A stretch of DNA of 8,741 nucleotides from an uncultured Clostridia bacterium. GTDB lineage: Bacteria > Bacillota_A > Clostridia > TANB77 > CAG-508. Position 1 is the stretch's first letter. Every line of letters begins with the position of its first letter. Positions 6,669 through 8,741 of this stretch are shown here, one piece after another. The translations under genes were made by a program, and so were the position numbers. The DNA is taken from contig CAQOYX010000064.1 of assembly GCA_948852375.1 (NCBI GenBank), positions 1-8,741 of the forward strand, read 5' to 3'. The notes below the pieces were generated by a model that worked only from the letters and a program-made list of their open reading frames with translations, was not told the origin of the DNA and did not search any database.

Positions 6669-7982
6669 TTATTCCATTTTATTTTCTTCAATGCTATTAT
6701 TTTTGCAAGCTTTTACTTTTATAATTCTTTTATCTTCATATTCTTCTATTTTATATGTTACTTTTTTAGTTTCTATTATTGGCTTTTCCTCGTCTTGGGG
6801 TATTCTTCCAAGTTTTTCTTGTAGATAACCAGATATTGTATCATATTCTCCTTCTTCTATTTCTACTTCCAAAAGTTTACTTACATCATCTATATTCATA
6901 CTACCACTAATTAAATAAGTATTTTCATCTATTTTTTCATATTCACTTTCTATTTCATCATATTCATCAAAAATGTCTCCAACTAATTCTTCTAAAATAT
7001 CTTCCATTGTGATTAGTCCTGCAGTTCCTCCATATTCATCTAATACAATAGCCATGTGATTATTATTCTTTTTTAGTTCTCCAAATAATTCATCAATTGG
7101 TTTTGAACGTGGAACAAAATATGCTGGTCTTATTATACTCTTTAGTTTTACATTTCTCTTGCTTTTTACATATTTTAATAAATCCTTTAAATATAAAATC
7201 CCTTTAATTTCATCAATTGTTTCTTCATATACTGGTATTCTGCTATAGGTATATTCATCTAATTCTTCTATTAATTCGTTTACATTTATATCCATATTCA
7301 ATGCGTAAATATCTGTTCTATGAGTCATTACTTCAGATACTGTAGTGTCATTAAACTCAAATACATTATTTATAAGTTCTTTTTCATTTTCTTCTATTGA
7401 ACCTTTTTCTTCTCCTTCATCTACCATCATTTTTATTTCTTCTTCTGTTACTACTTCCTCATCTTTTTCAGATACACCAAATAATTTTGATACTATATTA
7501 GTGGAAGCTGTTAATAATTTTACAAAAGGTATTGTTACGATATATATACATCTTATAATCCCAATAGTAGCAAATGCAATCTTTTCGTAACTTTTCATAG
7601 CTAACCTTTTGGGTACTAATTCTCCAAATACCAATGTAAAGAAAGATAATATTAAAGTGATGATTATAATTGATATACTTTGCCAGACAGATACTGATAT
7701 TGTTGGCATTATGTTATTTAAAATTGGTGCAAGTTTACTTGCAAAAGCATCTGAAGCAAATGCACTAGATAAAAAGCCTGCAAGTGTTATTCCAATTTGA
7801 ATTGTTGCTAAAAATTTACTTGGATTTTCTAGCATTTTAAAAATTTGCTTTGCCCTTTTATCTCCATTTTTAGCTTGTTTTGCAACTTTTGCATCATTTA
7901 AAGAGATAAAAGCAATTTCACTTGCTGCAAAAAAAGCATTTAAAAGTATCAATATAATTAATATTACAATTTGTAAAAGCAT
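6669..7982 (-). CDS. HlyC/CorC family (CNNM-CBS) membrane transporter-like protein
   Basis: Intact 437-residue member of the hemolysin C/CorC family, linked to Mg2+/Co2+ or Na+ homeostasis. The start is ATG 7982-7980 with AAAGGA (7999-7994) 11 bases upstream. The DUF21/CNNM membrane domain covers about 1-190, with hydrophobic segments near 1-20, 56-80, 97-120 and 135-158 and the family motif GELVPKRLA at 120-128. Two CBS domains follow: about 213-275 (VSEVMTHRTDIYAL ... GILYLKDLL) and 280-340 (MAIVLDEYGGTAGLITMEDILEELVGDIFDE). The C-terminal CorC/HlyC FAD-like fold is at about 350-425. CBS pairs usually bind adenine nucleotides and regulate transport. The gene contains no zero-frame CGG and no frameshift. 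It has its own sigma-A promoter and lies 120 bases upstream of the WG-repeat gene, which may be read through from it. The ion transported cannot be told from sequence. Confidence 0.95.
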   Translation of the reverse strand: MLLQIVILIILILLNAFFAASEIAFISLNDAKVAKQAKNGDKRAKQIFKMLENPSKFLATIQIGITLAGFLSSAFASDAFASKLAPILNNIMPTISVSVWQSISIIIITLILSFFTLVFGELVPKRLAMKSYEKIAFATIGIIRCIYIVTIPFVKLLTASTNIVSKLFGVSEKDEEVVTEEEIKMMVDEGEEKGSIEENEKELINNVFEFNDTTVSEVMTHRTDIYALNMDINVNELIEELDEYTYSRIPVYEETIDEIKGILYLKDLLKYVKSKRNVKLKSIIRPAYFVPRSKPIDELFGELKKNNNHMAIVLDEYGGTAGLITMEDILEELVGDIFDEYDEIESEYEKIDENTYLISGSMNIDDVSKLLEVEIEEGEYDTISGYLQEKLGRIPQDEEKPIIETKKVTYKIEEYEDKRIIKVKACKNNSIEENKME

Positions 7983-8025
7983 TTTATAAAATTTCCTTTC
8001 AATTTGTTTACTTTATACAACAGAC

Positions 8026-8055
8026 ATTATATATTTAAAATCCTTTATCTGTCAA
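8026..8055 (-). promoter_or_regulatory. Sigma-A promoter of the HlyC/CorC gene
   Basis: On the minus strand a perfect -35 TTGACA (8055-8050) and a perfect -10 TATAAT (8031-8026) are separated by 18 bases. Transcription should begin near 8019, giving a leader of about 37 bases that contains the AAAGGA site. This is the best promoter in the window. Confidence 0.85.
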
Positions 8056-8131
8056 TTGTTTAAATGATTTATTTTCATCTATATTAAAATTCCCTAAAAA
8101 CTATAATTTTATAATATAATTTATTAAAAAT

Positions 8132-8161
8132 ATAGATATTACAAAAATATTACATATCTAT
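8132..8161. promoter_or_regulatory. Inverted and direct repeat upstream of nfeD, possible operator
   Basis: ATAGATAT (8132-8139) and ATATCTAT (8154-8161) form an inverted repeat around 14 bases. Inside it ATATTAC is repeated directly at 8136-8142 and 8147-8153, 11 bases apart, about one helical turn. It ends about 22 bases before the nfeD -10 box, where a regulator could act. All parts are AT-rich, so chance is a real alternative. Confidence 0.35.
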
Positions 8162-8183
8162 TTCTTTTTTCCTTATTTTGTAG

Positions 8184-8189
8184 TATAAT
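8184..8189 (+). promoter_or_regulatory. -10 box of the nfeD promoter
   Basis: A perfect TATAAT 33 bases before the nfeD ATG. The -35 region at 17-base spacing (8161-8166, TTTCTT) is a poor match, so the promoter may be weak or activator-dependent. Transcription should start near 8196. Confidence 0.6.
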
Positions 8190-8205
8190 AGTATTGTAGA
8201 TTTAT

Positions 8206-8213
8206 AAAGGAGG
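8206..8213 (+). promoter_or_regulatory. Ribosome binding site of nfeD
   Basis: AAAGGAGG, a near-perfect anti-Shine-Dalgarno match, 8 bases before ATG 8222. It is the strongest ribosome binding site in the window and confirms the start. Confidence 0.85.
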
Positions 8214-8221
8214 ATTACTTT

Positions 8222-8665
8222 ATGTGGCAAATTTGGTTAATTATATCTGGATTATTTTTTATATTAGAAATAATTACTGTTGGATTTTTGGTATTTTGGT
8301 TTGGAATTGGTGCATTAATGGCAATGGTTACTAGTTTTTTTACAGATAATATAATTATTCAAACTACTGTATTTTTAATAACTTCTACTGCTTTATTATT
8401 TTTGACTAAACCACTTGTTAAAAAGGTATCTCGTAAAGATAAAGTTCAAACAAATGCTTATTCTATTATTGGAAAAACAGGTATTGTAATACAAGAAATT
8501 AATTCTCAAAAAGGTGTTGGGCAAGTAAAAGTTGGAAGTGAAATTTGGAGTGCAAAATCTGATACTTCTTATAATATTCCTGTGGATACAGAAGTAGAAA
8601 TTATAGATATTTCAGGTGTAAAGCTTCTTGTTAAGTCAAATCAAAAATTAAAAGTTGAATGTTAA
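8222..8665 (+). CDS. NfeD-like membrane protein with OB-fold C-terminus
   Basis: Short-form NfeD family protein of 147 residues, intact. Hydrophobic segments lie at about 4-22 (IWLIISGLFFILEIITVGF), 24-40 and 45-66, followed by a basic stop (KKVSRKDK). Residues about 77-145 match the NfeD OB-fold domain: IGKTGIVIQEIN, GQVKVGSEIWSAKSD, TEVEIIDISGVKLLVK. Short NfeD proteins usually work with a flotillin/SPFH protein encoded just downstream and are involved in membrane microdomain organisation. The window ends 76 bases after the stop, so the partner cannot be seen. The Arg codon in SRK is CGT, and there is no CGG. It is the only gene read rightward here and is divergent from the HlyC/CorC gene. 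Confidence 0.92.
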   Translation: MWQIWLIISGLFFILEIITVGFLVFWFGIGALMAMVTSFFTDNIIIQTTVFLITSTALLFLTKPLVKKVSRKDKVQTNAYSIIGKTGIVIQEINSQKGVGQVKVGSEIWSAKSDTSYNIPVDTEVEIIDISGVKLLVKSNQKLKVEC

Positions 8666-8741
8666 TACAAATTTTATGCTCATAGTATTTATGTTTAAAG
8701 TTTATTATTCCATACAACAATAATTTTAAACAACAATATAT
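8666..8741. other. Intergenic AT-rich tail, nothing recognised
   Basis: After the nfeD stop, 76 bases of AT-rich sequence show no ribosome binding site, no start of a gene and no GC hairpin. A flotillin-type gene might begin beyond the window. Confidence 0.5.

Overview
This 8.7-kb window is a very AT-rich piece of Firmicutes chromosome. Strong AAAGGA/GGAGG ribosome binding sites, sigma-A type -35/-10 boxes and the gene families (YigZ, HI0933-like flavoprotein, Met_gamma_lyase family, HlyC/CorC, NfeD) suggest an uncultured, low-GC, possibly gut-associated Clostridia. The lineage guess is inference.

Layout. Seven genes read leftward (minus strand): partial yigZ (1-478), a BaiN/HI0933-like flavoprotein (569-1829), an MTA/SAH nucleosidase-like protein (2060-2801), a P-loop kinase-like protein (2824-3375), a PLP-dependent methionine gamma-lyase family protein (3430-4684), a membrane-anchored WG-repeat protein (4796-6548) and a HlyC/CorC membrane protein (6669-7982). 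One gene reads rightward: an NfeD-like membrane protein (8222-8665). The divergent gap between the last two holds a good sigma-A promoter for the leftward gene, and a -10 box plus an inverted repeat before nfeD. A 230-bp gap (1830-2059) holds two diverged copies of a hairpin repeat in inverted orientation. I saw no convincing rho-independent terminator. The last 76 bases (8666-8741) show nothing recognisable.

Main discovery. Five of the eight genes (yigZ, the flavoprotein, the nucleosidase, the lyase and the WG-repeat protein) are each broken by exactly one extra base, and all five breaks are the same. The zero-frame codon is CGG, the next base is A, and the family-consistent protein resumes one base later at GGA (Gly): NNN CGG A is read as NNN (C) GGA. 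A scan of all eight coding regions finds no other zero-frame CGG. CGG is never used for Arg here, while CGT, CGA and AGA are. CGGA with its C in the third codon position is read normally. The sites fall in key motifs, such as the Rossmann glycine of the flavoprotein and the DDGEPSG motif of YigZ. Five identical lesions in otherwise intact genes do not look like random decay or sequencing error. They point to systematic +1 recoding: CGG is probably an unassigned or hungry codon, and CGGA is decoded as glycine by +1 frameshifting or by quadruplet reading. If real, it should occur in many genes of this genome.

How the genes fit together. The nucleosidase and the lyase-family protein could both touch sulfur amino-acid or SAM by-product metabolism, with a kinase-like gene between them. 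The rest are housekeeping or envelope genes. The shared feature is the decoding rule, not a pathway.
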